A DNA stretch of 64,000 nt from Sphingobacterium sp. ML3W. Lineage in GTDB: Bacteria > Bacteroidota > Bacteroidia > Sphingobacteriales > Sphingobacteriaceae. Location of the stretch: assembly GCF_000747525.1 (NCBI RefSeq), contig NZ_CP009278.1, positions 4,092,001 through 4,156,000 on the forward strand, given 5' to 3'. Of the stretch, positions 8,711 through 18,345 are shown in pieces. The number at the start of each line of letters is the position of its first letter. Within the stretch, counting starts at the first letter, position 1. The notes beneath the pieces were generated by a model, which searched no databases, was not told where the DNA came from, and worked only from the letters and a program-made list of their open reading frames with translations. Made by a program: the position numbers and the translations under genes.

Positions 8711-10372
8711 ATGGGGCATATAGCAGACTTATATATTCGCGTTAGCACAGATGAACAGGCAGACAAGGGATACTCTCAACGGAATCAAGAAGAGATGTTG
8801 AGAAAATATTGTATTTCCCATCAGATTGAAATTCGTAATGTGATCTATGAAGACCATTCAGCCAAATCATTTAACCGTCCACGGTGGAAGGAATTACTCC
8901 AAAGTTTAAAAAAACGAAAGAATAACGTCAACCTAGTCCTGTTCACAAAATGGGATCGTTTCAGTCGAAATGCTGGAGACGCTTATCAAATGATAAATAT
9001 ATTAAGGAAACATGGTGCAGAACCCCAGGCGATAGAACAGCCTTTAGATCTATCTATACCAGAAAATAAAATGATGCTGGCATTTTATTTGGCAGCACCC
9101 GAAGTGGAAAATGATCGTAGGGCATTGAACGTGTTCTACGGGATGAGACGCGCAAAGAAAGAAGGACGCTATATGGGACTGGCACCGGTTGCATATGTAA
9201 ACAAAACAGAAGAAAACGGCAAAAAATATATTGTACCGAAAGAACCTGACGCTTCGATCTTACGATGGAGTTTCGAAGAGATTGCAAAAGGGGGCTTTAA
9301 TACCGAACAGATATGGAAACAAGCTAAAGCAAAAGGTTTAAAATGCAGTAAGAACGCATTTTGGCAGGTTATCAGAAACCCGCTTTACTGTGGCAAGATT
9401 TTCATTCCTCAATTTAAGGATGAGGAAAGCCGCTTTGTTCAAGGACAGCACGAGTCGATAATCTCTGAATCACTTTATTATGAAGTTCAGGATGTTCTAG
9501 ATGGTAGGGGCAGAAATTACCGCCCGAAAGTTAAAACCCTTGACGAATTTCCTATGAGAGGCTTTTTGATTTGTCCAGATTGTAAAAAATTACTCACGGG
9601 AAGTAAATCAAAAGGTAGAAACCGATATTACGCCTACTACCATTGTGTAGGCGGTTGTAAGCACCGAGTAAATGCAGAAAAGGTCAATGATGTGATCAAA
9701 GACGATTTGTTGAAATTTATACCCAAAATAGAAAACAAGGAATTCTATCAAGAAACGATTTGTAAAGAATATCTAGAGCAAACCGACCAAATGGACTTAG
9801 AACAAAAAGAAATCCTTATTCAGATTAAAGACTTTGAAGATAGGCTTTCGCATATGAGAGACCTTTTGGCCACGCGACAGATTGATGCGGAAGACTACCG
9901 TGAGATAAAGTCACAATATAATATGAAAATCTCTGCATTTGAGTCTCAACTGACAACGCTCAACAACGATATGGGCAATGTACAGAGTCTAATAGAGCAA
10001 GGGTTATCAAAAATCATGGAGATCAGCCATAACCTTGAAAATGGAAGCTTAATAGAGATCAGAAATGACATTGGTTCGATTTACCCTGAAAAAATGCAAT
10101 TTGATAATAACGGAGTTCGAACCGCTAGACGGAACGATTTCATTCAACATATCAACCTGATTAACAAAAAGTTAGGAGCAAAAAAAAACGGGACAAAAGT
10201 AGATTTTTCTACTTTGTCCCGTCAAGTCGGGGTGGCAGGATTCGAACCTACGACCTCCTGCTCCCAAAGCAGGCGCGATACCGGGCTACGCTACACCCCG
10301 AAAAGGTATCCCTTTTGTTTTACTGTGTTGCAAATATACAGCGTTTTTTCAATATGCCAAATGATTTTTTAG
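8711..10372 (+). CDS. Large serine recombinase (second copy), chimeric 3' end
   Basis: Paralogue of the preceding gene: YIRVSTDEQ with the nucleophilic Ser, FTKWDRFSRN, QPLDLSIPENKMMLAFYLAAPEVEN, and a zinc ribbon (CPDCK ... YYHCVGGC). An ATG at 8645 is in frame, but the ATG at 8711 aligns with the start of conserved sequence and is preferred. Homology ends near 10180. From there the frame runs antisense through the tRNA-Pro terminator and the tRNA itself, giving a junk tail of about 60 residues (VAGFEPTTSC...). The native protein therefore probably ends earlier when the element is circular. Its position against the tRNA makes it the best candidate integrase for this element. Confidence 0.85.
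   Translation: MGHIADLYIRVSTDEQADKGYSQRNQEEMLRKYCISHQIEIRNVIYEDHSAKSFNRPRWKELLQSLKKRKNNVNLVLFTKWDRFSRNAGDAYQMINILRKHGAEPQAIEQPLDLSIPENKMMLAFYLAAPEVENDRRALNVFYGMRRAKKEGRYMGLAPVAYVNKTEENGKKYIVPKEPDASILRWSFEEIAKGGFNTEQIWKQAKAKGLKCSKNAFWQVIRNPLYCGKIFIPQFKDEESRFVQGQHESIISESLYYEVQDVLDGRGRNYRPKVKTLDEFPMRGFLICPDCKKLLTGSKSKGRNRYYAYYHCVGGCKHRVNAEKVNDVIKDDLLKFIPKIENKEFYQETICKEYLEQTDQMDLEQKEILIQIKDFEDRLSHMRDLLATRQIDAEDYREIKSQYNMKISAFESQLTTLNNDMGNVQSLIEQGLSKIMEISHNLENGSLIEIRNDIGSIYPEKMQFDNNGVRTARRNDFIQHINLINKKLGAKKNGTKVDFSTLSRQVGVAGFEPTTSCSQSRRDTGLRYTPKRYPFCFTVLQIYSVFSICQMIF
10180..10221 (-). terminator. Intrinsic terminator of tRNA-Pro
   Basis: On the minus strand, a hairpin (arms 10208-10221 and 10189-10203, one bulge) just downstream of the tRNA 3' end is followed by an uninterrupted T-tract (A8-9 on the plus strand, 10180-10188). 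It is probably chromosomal sequence and bounds the insertion junction. Confidence 0.8.
10227..10300 (-). tRNA. tRNA-Pro (anticodon TGG)
   Basis: Cloverleaf on the minus strand: acceptor stem CGGGGTG/CACCCCG with discriminator A at 10227, anticodon stem CCTGC/GCAGG with loop TTTGGGA, T-arm GTAGG-TTCGAAT-CCTGC. Anticodon at 10264-10266. No CCA is encoded. The tRNA is intact although the element abuts its 3' flank. Confidence 0.95.
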
Positions 10373-10515
10373 CTTTATTCAATAAATGCCTGATTTATTG
10401 AGAAATAAAATATTATCAACTCATCCAACAGCAACTCTTAAACAACAAAACAGGGATGTGTAAAACTTTTTAAAATATATCTGAGCACAAGGTCTAATTA
10501 TTAAAAGGGTTTTTC

Positions 10516-10523
10516 TATCTTTG
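10516..10523 (+). promoter_or_regulatory. Candidate -7 box for rplS
   Basis: TATCTTTG fits the Bacteroidota -7 consensus TAnnTTTG, about 120 bp before rplS. This leaves a leader of roughly 110 nt, A-rich, that could carry autoregulation. No clear -33 TTTG was found. The rest of 10302-10641 is AT-rich with nothing else recognised. Confidence 0.5.
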
Positions 10524-10641
10524 CATCAAACTAAGGCAGCTTAAAGCTTTTTGAAAAAAGTATTTCTTAAAGTAAAAAAAAAGCTGTAATATTGCATTCC
10601 GATTTTTACAGGCTAATAATCGTATTTAATTACTCAAAATC

Positions 10642-10989
10642 ATGGATTTAGTAAAATTTGTAGAAGAACAAGCGGTAATCATAAATGAAGTTCCCGCATT
10701 TAAAGCAGGAGACACCATAAGCGTTCATTATAAAATTCGCGAAGGAAATAAAGAGCGTATCCAAATTTACCAAGGTGTGGTTATCCAATTGAACAGTGAA
10801 GGTGTTAATTCAACTTTTACTGTACGCAAAATTTCAAATGGCATTGGTGTGGAACGTATTTTCCCTGTAAATTCGCCAAACATTGAAAAAATTGTAGTAA
10901 ACAGCTACGGTAAAGTACGTCGCGCTAAATTATTTTATTTACGCGGTCTTACTGGTAAAGCTGCTCGTATTAAGTCTAAAAGAATCTAA
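10642..10989 (+). CDS. rplS: 50S ribosomal protein L19
   Basis: 115 aa, normal L19 length. Structural protein at the 30S-50S interface. Characteristic segments: FKAGDTISVHYKIREGNKERIQIYQGVVI, TFTVRKISNGIGVERIFP and the basic C-terminus KVRRAKLFYLRGLTGKAARIK. Single-gene transcript, with a candidate promoter upstream and a strong terminator directly after the stop. Confidence 0.97.
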   Translation: MDLVKFVEEQAVIINEVPAFKAGDTISVHYKIREGNKERIQIYQGVVIQLNSEGVNSTFTVRKISNGIGVERIFPVNSPNIEKIVVNSYGKVRRAKLFYLRGLTGKAARIKSKRI

Positions 10990-11010
10990 TTACGACTACG
11001 CAAGTATAAA

Positions 11011-11045
11011 AAAAGGCATTGGATTGAGTTCAAATGCCTTTTTTT
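11011..11045 (+). terminator. Intrinsic terminator after rplS
   Basis: AAAAGGCATT (11011-11020) pairs with AATGCCTTTT (11033-11042), followed by more T. Confidence 0.85.
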
Positions 11046-11147
11046 ATTACCCCTCCCTTCCCCTTTTAGCAACATTTTCTTTACAAGGTAGATTACTGCT
11101 TTTATGCTAAATCTTTTTAGTCTATCTTAAGGCCCGAAAAGACTATC

Positions 11148-12245
11148 ATGAACAAACTTATATCTATTCTCGCATTGCTATGCTGTTGTATCAACAGTTA
11201 TGCCCAAAATTCCATTCAAGAATTTCTAGCGCTACAATCCATTCCAAAAACATATGCCGTTCACAAAATCACTGAACCCATGCAAATTGATGGTAAAGAT
11301 CTTGAAAACAGCTGGTCTAAAGCAAAGACCATAATTAATTTTGAAGATATCCAAGGAGGTGAATTCAAGAAACCTGCTTATAAAACCGAAGTGAAAATGC
11401 TTTGGGATTCGACTAATTTGTACATTTATGCTAAACTTTATGAACCCCACATTTGGGCAGACATTTACAAACATGATGAAATCGTGTACTTGAACAATGA
11501 TTTTGAAATATTTTTAAAACCCAATCTACATCAAGCAGAATATTACGAAATAGAAGTCAACCCCCTTCATACTATATTCGACCTCATGCTTACCAAGCCG
11601 TATCGTTTTGGTGGACAAGCTATCACACACTGGGATGTTAAAAATTTAAAATCTGCGGTACACATAAAAGGGACTCTCAACAATCCTAAAGACACAGATT
11701 CATTTTGGTCGGTTGAATTCGCTATCCCTCACCAATCACTCTACGCCTTTGGTAAAGCACCTTTTCCAAAAAATGACGACTATTGGTTATGCAATTTTTC
11801 ACGCGTACAATGGCAACATGAACTCAGTGATAACCATTATAGCAGAAAAAAAGAAAACAATAAAATATTAGCAGAAGACAATTGGGTCTGGTCACCCATC
11901 GGACTAATCAATATGCACTATCCCGAAAGGTGGGGATATCTACAATTTGTACAACAAGCTACAGAGCAAGACCCTGCTTTGCCTGACAGCTATAACGTAA
12001 CTAAGTTAGCGTGGAATGTCCATTATCTACAACAATTGTTCAAAAAAGAAAACCGTCATTACAGCGAGCAGTTAACAAAACTCTCATTATATAAGGAGTA
12101 TATCCTTCCCTCTACGAAAGATTTTCAAATCAACATGGATTTAAATAAGGACAAGCAGAGTTATACAATAAAAATTATCGACAAACTTTCAAAAAAAATT
12201 CGAGTGTCCTTAGATAACAGAGGCCATTTCGACCTCCATCCTTAA
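11148..12245 (+). CDS. Secreted CBM9-like (carbohydrate-binding family 9) protein
   Basis: 365 aa with a Sec signal peptide (about residues 1-19, ending near SYAQ). Residues about 45-245 look like the CBM9/DOMON-like beta-sandwich seen in many Bacteroidota proteins (MQIDGKDLENSWSKA ... VKMLWDSTNLYIYAKL ... NNDFEIFLKP ... YYEIEVNPL ... SFWSVEFAIP). The C-terminal 100 residues have no recognised domain. Probably periplasmic or outer-membrane associated, binding carbohydrate or haem-type ligands; the ligand is unknown. Monocistronic: a hairpin follows at 12266. Confidence 0.75.
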   Translation: MNKLISILALLCCCINSYAQNSIQEFLALQSIPKTYAVHKITEPMQIDGKDLENSWSKAKTIINFEDIQGGEFKKPAYKTEVKMLWDSTNLYIYAKLYEPHIWADIYKHDEIVYLNNDFEIFLKPNLHQAEYYEIEVNPLHTIFDLMLTKPYRFGGQAITHWDVKNLKSAVHIKGTLNNPKDTDSFWSVEFAIPHQSLYAFGKAPFPKNDDYWLCNFSRVQWQHELSDNHYSRKKENNKILAEDNWVWSPIGLINMHYPERWGYLQFVQQATEQDPALPDSYNVTKLAWNVHYLQQLFKKENRHYSEQLTKLSLYKEYILPSTKDFQINMDLNKDKQSYTIKIIDKLSKKIRVSLDNRGHFDLHP

Positions 12246-12265
12246 TATCGATACATTAACATGCT

Positions 12266-12292
12266 GGCTATTATAATTTGATTATAATAGCC
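12266..12292 (+). terminator. Perfect 11-bp hairpin after the CBM9-like gene
   Basis: GGCTATTATAA (12266-12276), 5-nt loop, TTATAATAGCC (12282-12292). No T-tract follows, so termination is likely but not certain. Confidence 0.5.
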
Positions 12293-12676
12293 CTGTTATT
12301 CAGCCAAAACAGCAAATCAATCCGAGCAATAATCTTACACATTTCCGCTAGAGCCCCACTCCTGAGTCCAGACGTATAATCTCGCCAGTAGCTTATACCT
12401 CCCTAAACAAAAACAAATTCTAAAAGAAAAAATGCAACCTACACAACCCATGCTTTCTGCTACCGCAACGAATTGCATCAGAAGCTATCGCTAACCGCAA
12501 TGGAAAACCAGAACCGAACAACATATGTATATACAGAATCGTTATCGTGCATACATACTGAACGCTGCTACGGCAATACCATCGAATAATAAAACAGCGG
12601 GGATGTTATCCAAACAATTAGCATCAACAAAAAGAATACAAAAAATAAACTAATATTGTTATTTTTACAAACAACA
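12293..12676. other. Intergenic, about 380 bp, nothing recognised
   Basis: No ORF of substance on either strand, no repeat and no promoter box I would defend. It presumably contains the acyltransferase promoter. Confidence 0.5.
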
Positions 12677-13804
12677 ATGTATAAGAATATATCCTTTTTC
12701 CCAAATCTCAACGCGTTCCGTTTTTTTGCTGCATTGCTTGTCATATTCCATCATGGCGAAGTCATCCGTGCAAAAAACAGTTTCACTAGCTTTGAACACA
12801 TCAGTTTTTTTCAAAATGGAAGCACCGCCGTAAAATTTTTCTTTGTTTTGAGCGGCTTCCTCATCAGCTATTTGCTCATAAAAGAAAAAGCTGCGAAAAA
12901 TACAATATCCATTAAAAACTTCTATTTGAAAAGAGTTATCCGCATATGGCCTTTGTATTTTTTATTAGTTGCCATTGGAATTATAATCTTTCCGTTTCTG
13001 TTTAATATCCTACATATAAACTATACCTTTCCTTATCATATAGAACAAGTATGGCTTTTATTTGTATTATTCCTACCCAGTTTAGTTACATTCAAATTTG
13101 GCTCCCATCTATTGGAACCCCTGTGGTCCATTGGAGTCGAAGAATGGTTCTACATTATTTGGGCGCCCCTATTTAAATGGATAAACAATAAATTAGCCCT
13201 AATCTTAGCGGTATTTTTGATTAAAGTAATATTACTTATTTTCTGCTTCAACAACATCATCACCAATACACTTGCGGTACATCTCATTAAAACCTTTGCT
13301 TTCGAGTCAATGGCCATAGGTGCATTGGGAGCCTATTTGCTCTATCATACAAATATCAATGTAAAAGCCTGGTACAAAAAACATGTATTCGTTAATTACC
13401 TTTTATTAGCTACATTAATTGGATATTTCTTTTTCCGAAGCACCTGCATTGCTTTACTGGGATTTGATATATTTAGCCATTGGGTATTCTCATACATCAT
13501 ACTTAACATCTTATTTCTTAACCTCATCGTTTATGTAGGTGTTGTTTTAGATACTAGGTCGGTTTTCAACAATAGCTTCTTAGACTATGGCGGTAAGATA
13601 TCTTACGGTATTTACATGTACCATATGATTGTTATTTTCGTTGTCATCCATCTTGGAAAGAACCATTTACTAAATCTAGATCCCATACTAAGTTTTATCA
13701 TTTTTTATAGTTTGGTACTAGCTGGCACATTTCTTACAGCACATTTATCTAAGAAATATTTTGAAGATTTTTTTATGAAATATAGGTCAAAACTGAATTC
13801 GTAA
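12677..13804 (+). CDS. Acyltransferase family 3 membrane protein (OafA-like)
   Basis: 375 aa from the ATG at 12677; an upstream TTG at 12656 would add 7 residues, but the ATG is preferred. Acyltransferase-3 proteins move acetyl or other acyl groups onto extracytoplasmic sugars such as O-antigen. Family features: the N-terminal LNAFRFFAALLVIFHHG with the conserved H (about residue 27), FFVLSGFLIS, the R-rich RVIRIWPLYF loop, PLWSIGVEEWFY, and about ten hydrophobic segments. No glycan cluster is adjacent, so the substrate cannot be told. No terminator is obvious before pyrG. Confidence 0.85.
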   Translation: MYKNISFFPNLNAFRFFAALLVIFHHGEVIRAKNSFTSFEHISFFQNGSTAVKFFFVLSGFLISYLLIKEKAAKNTISIKNFYLKRVIRIWPLYFLLVAIGIIIFPFLFNILHINYTFPYHIEQVWLLFVLFLPSLVTFKFGSHLLEPLWSIGVEEWFYIIWAPLFKWINNKLALILAVFLIKVILLIFCFNNIITNTLAVHLIKTFAFESMAIGALGAYLLYHTNINVKAWYKKHVFVNYLLLATLIGYFFFRSTCIALLGFDIFSHWVFSYIILNILFLNLIVYVGVVLDTRSVFNNSFLDYGGKISYGIYMYHMIVIFVVIHLGKNHLLNLDPILSFIIFYSLVLAGTFLTAHLSKKYFEDFFMKYRSKLNS

Positions 13805-13891
13805 AGATTAAATTTCGTGCAATCAGGATGTAAAAAAAACAGTTATTTTAAATTAAAGATAAAAAAAAACGTCGTCTTCCACAAATATTCT

Positions 13892-13899
13892 TATCTTTG
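13892..13899 (+). promoter_or_regulatory. Candidate -7 box for pyrG-yidC
   Basis: TATCTTTG matches TAnnTTTG, 73 bp before the preferred pyrG ATG. No convincing -33 element. Confidence 0.5.
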
Positions 13900-13964
13900 T
13901 ATCCCGTACATAAAGCAGATATTTAGGCCATTTTAGGCCTTATATTTTGAAATCCATTATTGAT

Positions 13965-15599
13965 ATGACTAAATATATTTTTGTTACGGGCGGCGTTACT
14001 TCGTCGTTAGGGAAGGGCATTGTTGCATCTTCTCTTGCTAAACTTCTCCAAGCACGTGGCTACAAGGTTACGATCCAAAAATTCGACCCTTACATTAACA
14101 TTGATCCAGGAACACTAAATCCATATGAGCATGGTGAATGTTACGTAACGGAAGACGGAGCTGAAACAGACCTTGATTTAGGTTATTACGAACGCTTCCT
14201 TAATGTTCCCACTTCACAAGCGAACAATGTCACGACAGGTCGTATCTATCAATCTGTAATCCAAAAAGAACGTGCAGGCGAATACTTAGGAAAAACAGTT
14301 CAAGTTATTCCACATATCACAGATGAAATAAAAAACCGTATGCGCTTATTAGGTGAGACAGGTCAATATGACATTGTGATTACTGAATTAGGGGGTACTG
14401 TCGGAGATATCGAATCTTTACCATTCATCGAGGCGGTGCGTCAATTAAGATGGGAATTAGGCACGCATGACTCTGTCGTTATTCACTTAACATTGGTGCC
14501 ATATTTAGCTGCTGCAGGTGAATTAAAAACAAAACCAACACAACATTCGGTTAAGACCTTATTGGAATATGGTATCCAACCAGATATTTTGGTGTGTCGT
14601 ACTGAGCATAAATTAACACAAGAAATTCGCAAAAAACTAGCTTTGTTTTGCAATGTGAATATCAATGCTGTAGTTGAATCTATCGATGCCCCTACGATTT
14701 ATGATGTACCATTAAATATGATGAAGGAGCAATTGGACAAGACTGTTCTTGCTAAATTGAAACTTTCTAACAAAAATGAGCCAGATTTAGAAAGCTGGAA
14801 AGCCTTCTTAGGTAAATTAAAAAACCCGACCAATGAAGTTAATATTGGCTTAGTGGGTAAATACGTCGAACTACCTGATGCTTATAAATCTATCGTTGAA
14901 AGCTTTATCCACGCAGGTGCTGCCAATGAGTGTAAAGTAAAATTACAATATATTGCTGCAGAAAGTGTCAATGACCAAAACGTCCAAGACAAATTAAATG
15001 ATATGGATGGTGTTCTTGTTGCACCAGGATTTGGTGAACGCGGATTAGAAGGAAAATTAGCTTCTATTAAATATGTTCGTGAAAATAACATTCCTTTCTT
15101 TGGTATTTGTCTAGGCATGCAATGTGCGGTTATCGAATTCGGTCGCAACGTATTGGGGCTTAAAGATGCCAATAGTGCGGAGATGGATCCTGATACACCT
15201 AACCCAGTCATCAATTTGATGGAAGATCAAAAAGAAATCATCAATATGGGTGGTACTATGCGTTTAGGTGCCTATGACTGTGATGTCAAAAAAGGTACAA
15301 AAGCATACAGTATCTACGGTAAAACAAGAATATCAGAGCGTCACCGTCACCGTTATGAATTCAACAATGCTTATTTAGAGCAATACGAAGCTGCTGGAAT
15401 GATTGCATCAGGAATGAATCCAACGTCAGGTTTGGTGGAAATTGTTGAGTTGAAAAACCATCCTTTTTTCGTTGCAGGACAATTTCATCCAGAATTAAAG
15501 TCAACTGTTGCAAATCCTCACCCACTTTTTGTTAGCTTTGTAACCGCTGCTTTGTCGAATAAGAAAAATAAGATACAAAAGCAGGAAACAATTAAGTAA
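13965..15599 (+). CDS. pyrG: CTP synthase
   Basis: 544 aa from the ATG at 13965 (an in-frame TTG at 13947 adds six residues but is unlikely). Converts UTP, ATP and glutamine to CTP. N-terminal synthetase domain begins MTKYIFVTGGVTSSLGKGI (P-loop-like) and contains DPYINIDPGTLNPYEHGE. The C-terminal class I glutamine amidotransferase domain carries the nucleophile Cys in FFGICLGMQ and the HPE of GQFHPE. Full family length. yidC follows after 15 bp, likely co-transcribed. Confidence 0.97.
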   Translation: MTKYIFVTGGVTSSLGKGIVASSLAKLLQARGYKVTIQKFDPYINIDPGTLNPYEHGECYVTEDGAETDLDLGYYERFLNVPTSQANNVTTGRIYQSVIQKERAGEYLGKTVQVIPHITDEIKNRMRLLGETGQYDIVITELGGTVGDIESLPFIEAVRQLRWELGTHDSVVIHLTLVPYLAAAGELKTKPTQHSVKTLLEYGIQPDILVCRTEHKLTQEIRKKLALFCNVNINAVVESIDAPTIYDVPLNMMKEQLDKTVLAKLKLSNKNEPDLESWKAFLGKLKNPTNEVNIGLVGKYVELPDAYKSIVESFIHAGAANECKVKLQYIAAESVNDQNVQDKLNDMDGVLVAPGFGERGLEGKLASIKYVRENNIPFFGICLGMQCAVIEFGRNVLGLKDANSAEMDPDTPNPVINLMEDQKEIINMGGTMRLGAYDCDVKKGTKAYSIYGKTRISERHRHRYEFNNAYLEQYEAAGMIASGMNPTSGLVEIVELKNHPFFVAGQFHPELKSTVANPHPLFVSFVTAALSNKKNKIQKQETIK

Positions 15600-15614
15600 G
15601 TTTAATTTAAAAAA

Positions 15615-17417
15615 ATGGATAGAAATACCCTTATTGGTTTACTTCTGATGTTCGGAATCATAGCCGGTTCATTTTACTTAATGAAACCGTCCGACGTAGA
15701 AATAAAAAAAGAACAAGCTCTACAAGATTCGCTAGCTCGCGTTAAACAAGGTTTAGCACCATTAGCAGACTCTACGATAGCTGCTACAGAGATCGCAACA
15801 GTACAACCTGTTGATTCTGCTGCTTTAAAACTTCCTTTTGGTGCAGCAAAATTTGGAACTGAGCAAATCATCACTTTAGAAAATGATAAAATCATTGCTA
15901 AAATCAGTTCTAAGGGTGGTCGTGTAAAATCTGTAGAATTAAAAGGCGAAACAAATTTTAATGGTAAACCATTAATTTTATTTGAGGGAGACCACAACAG
16001 ATTTGGATTAAAATTCAATGCATCTGGAGAAAACATCAATACCAATGATCTATACTTTGCAACAGCAGATACAGATGTAAAAATTAGTGGTGAAGATGCT
16101 AAGTCAATCAAACTTCAATTGACGTATGGAGTTGATCAGTATATTGAATACGTATACACCTTAAAAGGTGATGGTTACAATATCGGTCTTGATATCAACA
16201 CCAAAGGTATCCAAAACAAGATTGATCAGAAATCAATTGCTTTAGACTGGGAAACCATTTTACTTCAAAAAGAGCAAAATATTGATTCAGAACGTCAAAA
16301 ATCAACTGTTTACTACAAAGAAGTAGATAACGTAGATCATTTATCAGAATCGAAAGATGATGAAAAAGAACTGAAAGAAAAAGTAGAATGGATTGCATTC
16401 AAGCAACACTACTTCTCCAATATTCTTTCTAGCAAAACTGGATTTTCTACTGCAAATGTAAATGTAAAATCTACGATTGAAGATGAAGTTGTTAAGCTTT
16501 ATAGCGCTACAGCACAGCTGGATTATGCGACTCAAAAAGATAACAGTTATTCGTTAAGCTTTTTCTTTGGACCAAATCAGTATAAAACATTAAAAGCAGA
16601 AGGTCATGATTTTCACAAGATCATCAATATGGGTTGGGGGCCGATGCGTTGGATCAATCAATTCATCACTGTTCCTGTATTTGATTTCTTAGATAATTTT
16701 CACCTTAGCTATGGTATCGTTATCCTAATTTTAACCTTATTATTAAAATTAGTATTATCACCATTGACATACAAATCTTACCTATCCATGGCTAAAATGC
16801 GTGTGTTGAAACCTCAATTAGATGAGATTAAAGCTAAAGTAGGTGATGACAATGCCGCTTTGTTACAACAAGAACAAATGAAATTGTACAAAACAGCAGG
16901 TGTGAATCCATTAGGAGGTTGTCTTCCTTTGGTATTACAGATGCCTTTTACAATTGCCTTTTTCTACTTCTTCCCGAATTTATTCGAGTTGAGAGGTGAA
17001 AGCTTCTTGTTTATGAAAGACATGTCTACATATGATACCCTATTCACTTTCTCTCCAATTTTTGGTGTGAATCACGTATCATTAATGTGTGTGTTGATGA
17101 CATTAACAACTTTATTGACCACATGGTACAACAATGCAACTTCGGGTGCTACAGGACAAATGAAATACATTGGTTACTTTATGCCATTGATTTTCTTCTT
17201 TGTCTTAAACAGTTTCCCTGCAGGTTTGAACTATTATTACTTCCTAAGTGCTATCCTAACGTTCTTAACACAGTTAATCATTCGTTCAATGGTTAATGAT
17301 GACAAGATCTTAGCGAAGTTAGAAGACAATAAAAAGAATCCTAAAGTGCAAAAGAAATCGTCGTTTCAATCTAGAATGGAAGAAGCGATGCGTCAAGCAC
17401 AACAAAATAAAAAGTAA
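15615..17417 (+). CDS. yidC: Membrane protein insertase YidC
   Basis: 600 aa. Inserts and folds inner-membrane proteins alone or with SecYEG. Layout as in Gram-negative YidC: one N-terminal transmembrane segment (about 5-22), a large periplasmic beta domain (about 70-340), then the conserved 60KD_IMP core with five membrane segments, including GIVILILTLLLKLVLSPLTYKSYLSMAKM, GGCLPLVLQMPFTIAFFYFF and the final FPAGLNYYYFLSAILTFL. A basic C-terminal tail is rich in Lys/Gln. In operon with pyrG; the terminator follows. Confidence 0.95.
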   Translation: MDRNTLIGLLLMFGIIAGSFYLMKPSDVEIKKEQALQDSLARVKQGLAPLADSTIAATEIATVQPVDSAALKLPFGAAKFGTEQIITLENDKIIAKISSKGGRVKSVELKGETNFNGKPLILFEGDHNRFGLKFNASGENINTNDLYFATADTDVKISGEDAKSIKLQLTYGVDQYIEYVYTLKGDGYNIGLDINTKGIQNKIDQKSIALDWETILLQKEQNIDSERQKSTVYYKEVDNVDHLSESKDDEKELKEKVEWIAFKQHYFSNILSSKTGFSTANVNVKSTIEDEVVKLYSATAQLDYATQKDNSYSLSFFFGPNQYKTLKAEGHDFHKIINMGWGPMRWINQFITVPVFDFLDNFHLSYGIVILILTLLLKLVLSPLTYKSYLSMAKMRVLKPQLDEIKAKVGDDNAALLQQEQMKLYKTAGVNPLGGCLPLVLQMPFTIAFFYFFPNLFELRGESFLFMKDMSTYDTLFTFSPIFGVNHVSLMCVLMTLTTLLTTWYNNATSGATGQMKYIGYFMPLIFFFVLNSFPAGLNYYYFLSAILTFLTQLIIRSMVNDDKILAKLEDNKKNPKVQKKSSFQSRMEEAMRQAQQNKK

Positions 17418-17437
17418 TAATTTTTATTACTGTCTTT

Positions 17438-17470
17438 AAAGAGGAAGCCCATATGGGCTTCCTCTTTTTT
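17438..17470 (+). terminator. Intrinsic terminator after yidC
   Basis: Perfect 13-bp stem AAAGAGGAAGCCC/GGGCTTCCTCTTT with an ATAT loop, running into T6. Confidence 0.92.
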
Positions 17471-17544
17471 ATTTAAAAATGTAGCGTTCTGTTAAACCAA
17501 ACGTTATTATTATTGTTTAACAAGTATAACAAATCAGATACAAA

Positions 17545-18336
17545 ATGAAATTAAATCAGATTTTAGTGATGGCTACGCTTATTGTAGGATTAAGCAGTTG
17601 TTCAGTTTTCAAGAAAAATACAGATCACAAAAATGTCTCCACTACAGAAACTATGCAATTAACGGGAAACAAATGGCAATTGATAGAAGTCGATGGTAAG
17701 GCTGTCGCTGAAAAAGTAAATGGTCGTACACCATACATTGCATTTATGGATAGCACCTACAGTGCAAATGCTGGTTGTAATATGTTAAATGGTGGGGTAA
17801 CACTTTTGGATAATAATAAGATTAAATTCTCTCAAGGAATTTCAACCATGATGGCTTGTCCTGAGTTTGAAATCGAACAAGCTTTATCAAAAGTGATTAT
17901 CAATGCGGATAACTACAAATTAGATGGAACATTATTCATGCTAAATCAGGGAAATAAGACAGTCGCCAAGTTCAGATTGATACCTGCAGAAACTACAGAG
18001 CAATCTTTATCAGGCACTTGGGAATTGGATTATATCTCAGGACCCCGTATTGCATTTGCAGGTTTATACCCAAACACAAAACCTACGATCACGTTTGATA
18101 TCGATACTAAGAAAGTTTCAGGAAACGGAAGCTGTAACGCATACAATGGCACTTTCAAGACCGAGAACAATCACATCAGCTTCGGTCCAGTAGCATCGAC
18201 AAAAATGGCTTGTGAAGGTTCAGGTGAAGACGTATATTTTAATACATTAGGTAAAATCAATACATACAGTGTTTCAGGAAATACATTGACTCTTATTGTT
18301 GGAGACATCTCCATGATGAGATTCCATAAAAAATAG
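17545..18336 (+). CDS. Lipoprotein with two META domains (HslJ-like)
   Basis: 263 aa. Lipoprotein signal with lipobox LSSC (Cys19). Two META repeats: about 40-145 (TGNKWQLIEVDGK ... AGCNMLNGG ... STMMACPE) and about 155-262 (LSGTWELDYISG ... GNGSCNAYNG ... STKMACEG ... ILGKINTYSV-type end). Each keeps the N-x-x-x-G and M-A-C signature. META/HslJ lipoproteins are stress-linked and of unknown biochemical function. Single gene between two hairpins. Confidence 0.88.
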   Translation: MKLNQILVMATLIVGLSSCSVFKKNTDHKNVSTTETMQLTGNKWQLIEVDGKAVAEKVNGRTPYIAFMDSTYSANAGCNMLNGGVTLLDNNKIKFSQGISTMMACPEFEIEQALSKVIINADNYKLDGTLFMLNQGNKTVAKFRLIPAETTEQSLSGTWELDYISGPRIAFAGLYPNTKPTITFDIDTKKVSGNGSCNAYNGTFKTENNHISFGPVASTKMACEGSGEDVYFNTLGKINTYSVSGNTLTLIVGDISMMRFHKK

Positions 18337-18345
18337 TAACACGAT

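Noticed and set aside
10181..10372. C-terminal domain of the second recombinase
   Set aside because: This stretch is antisense to the tRNA-Pro terminator and tRNA; the peptide is a read-through artefact.
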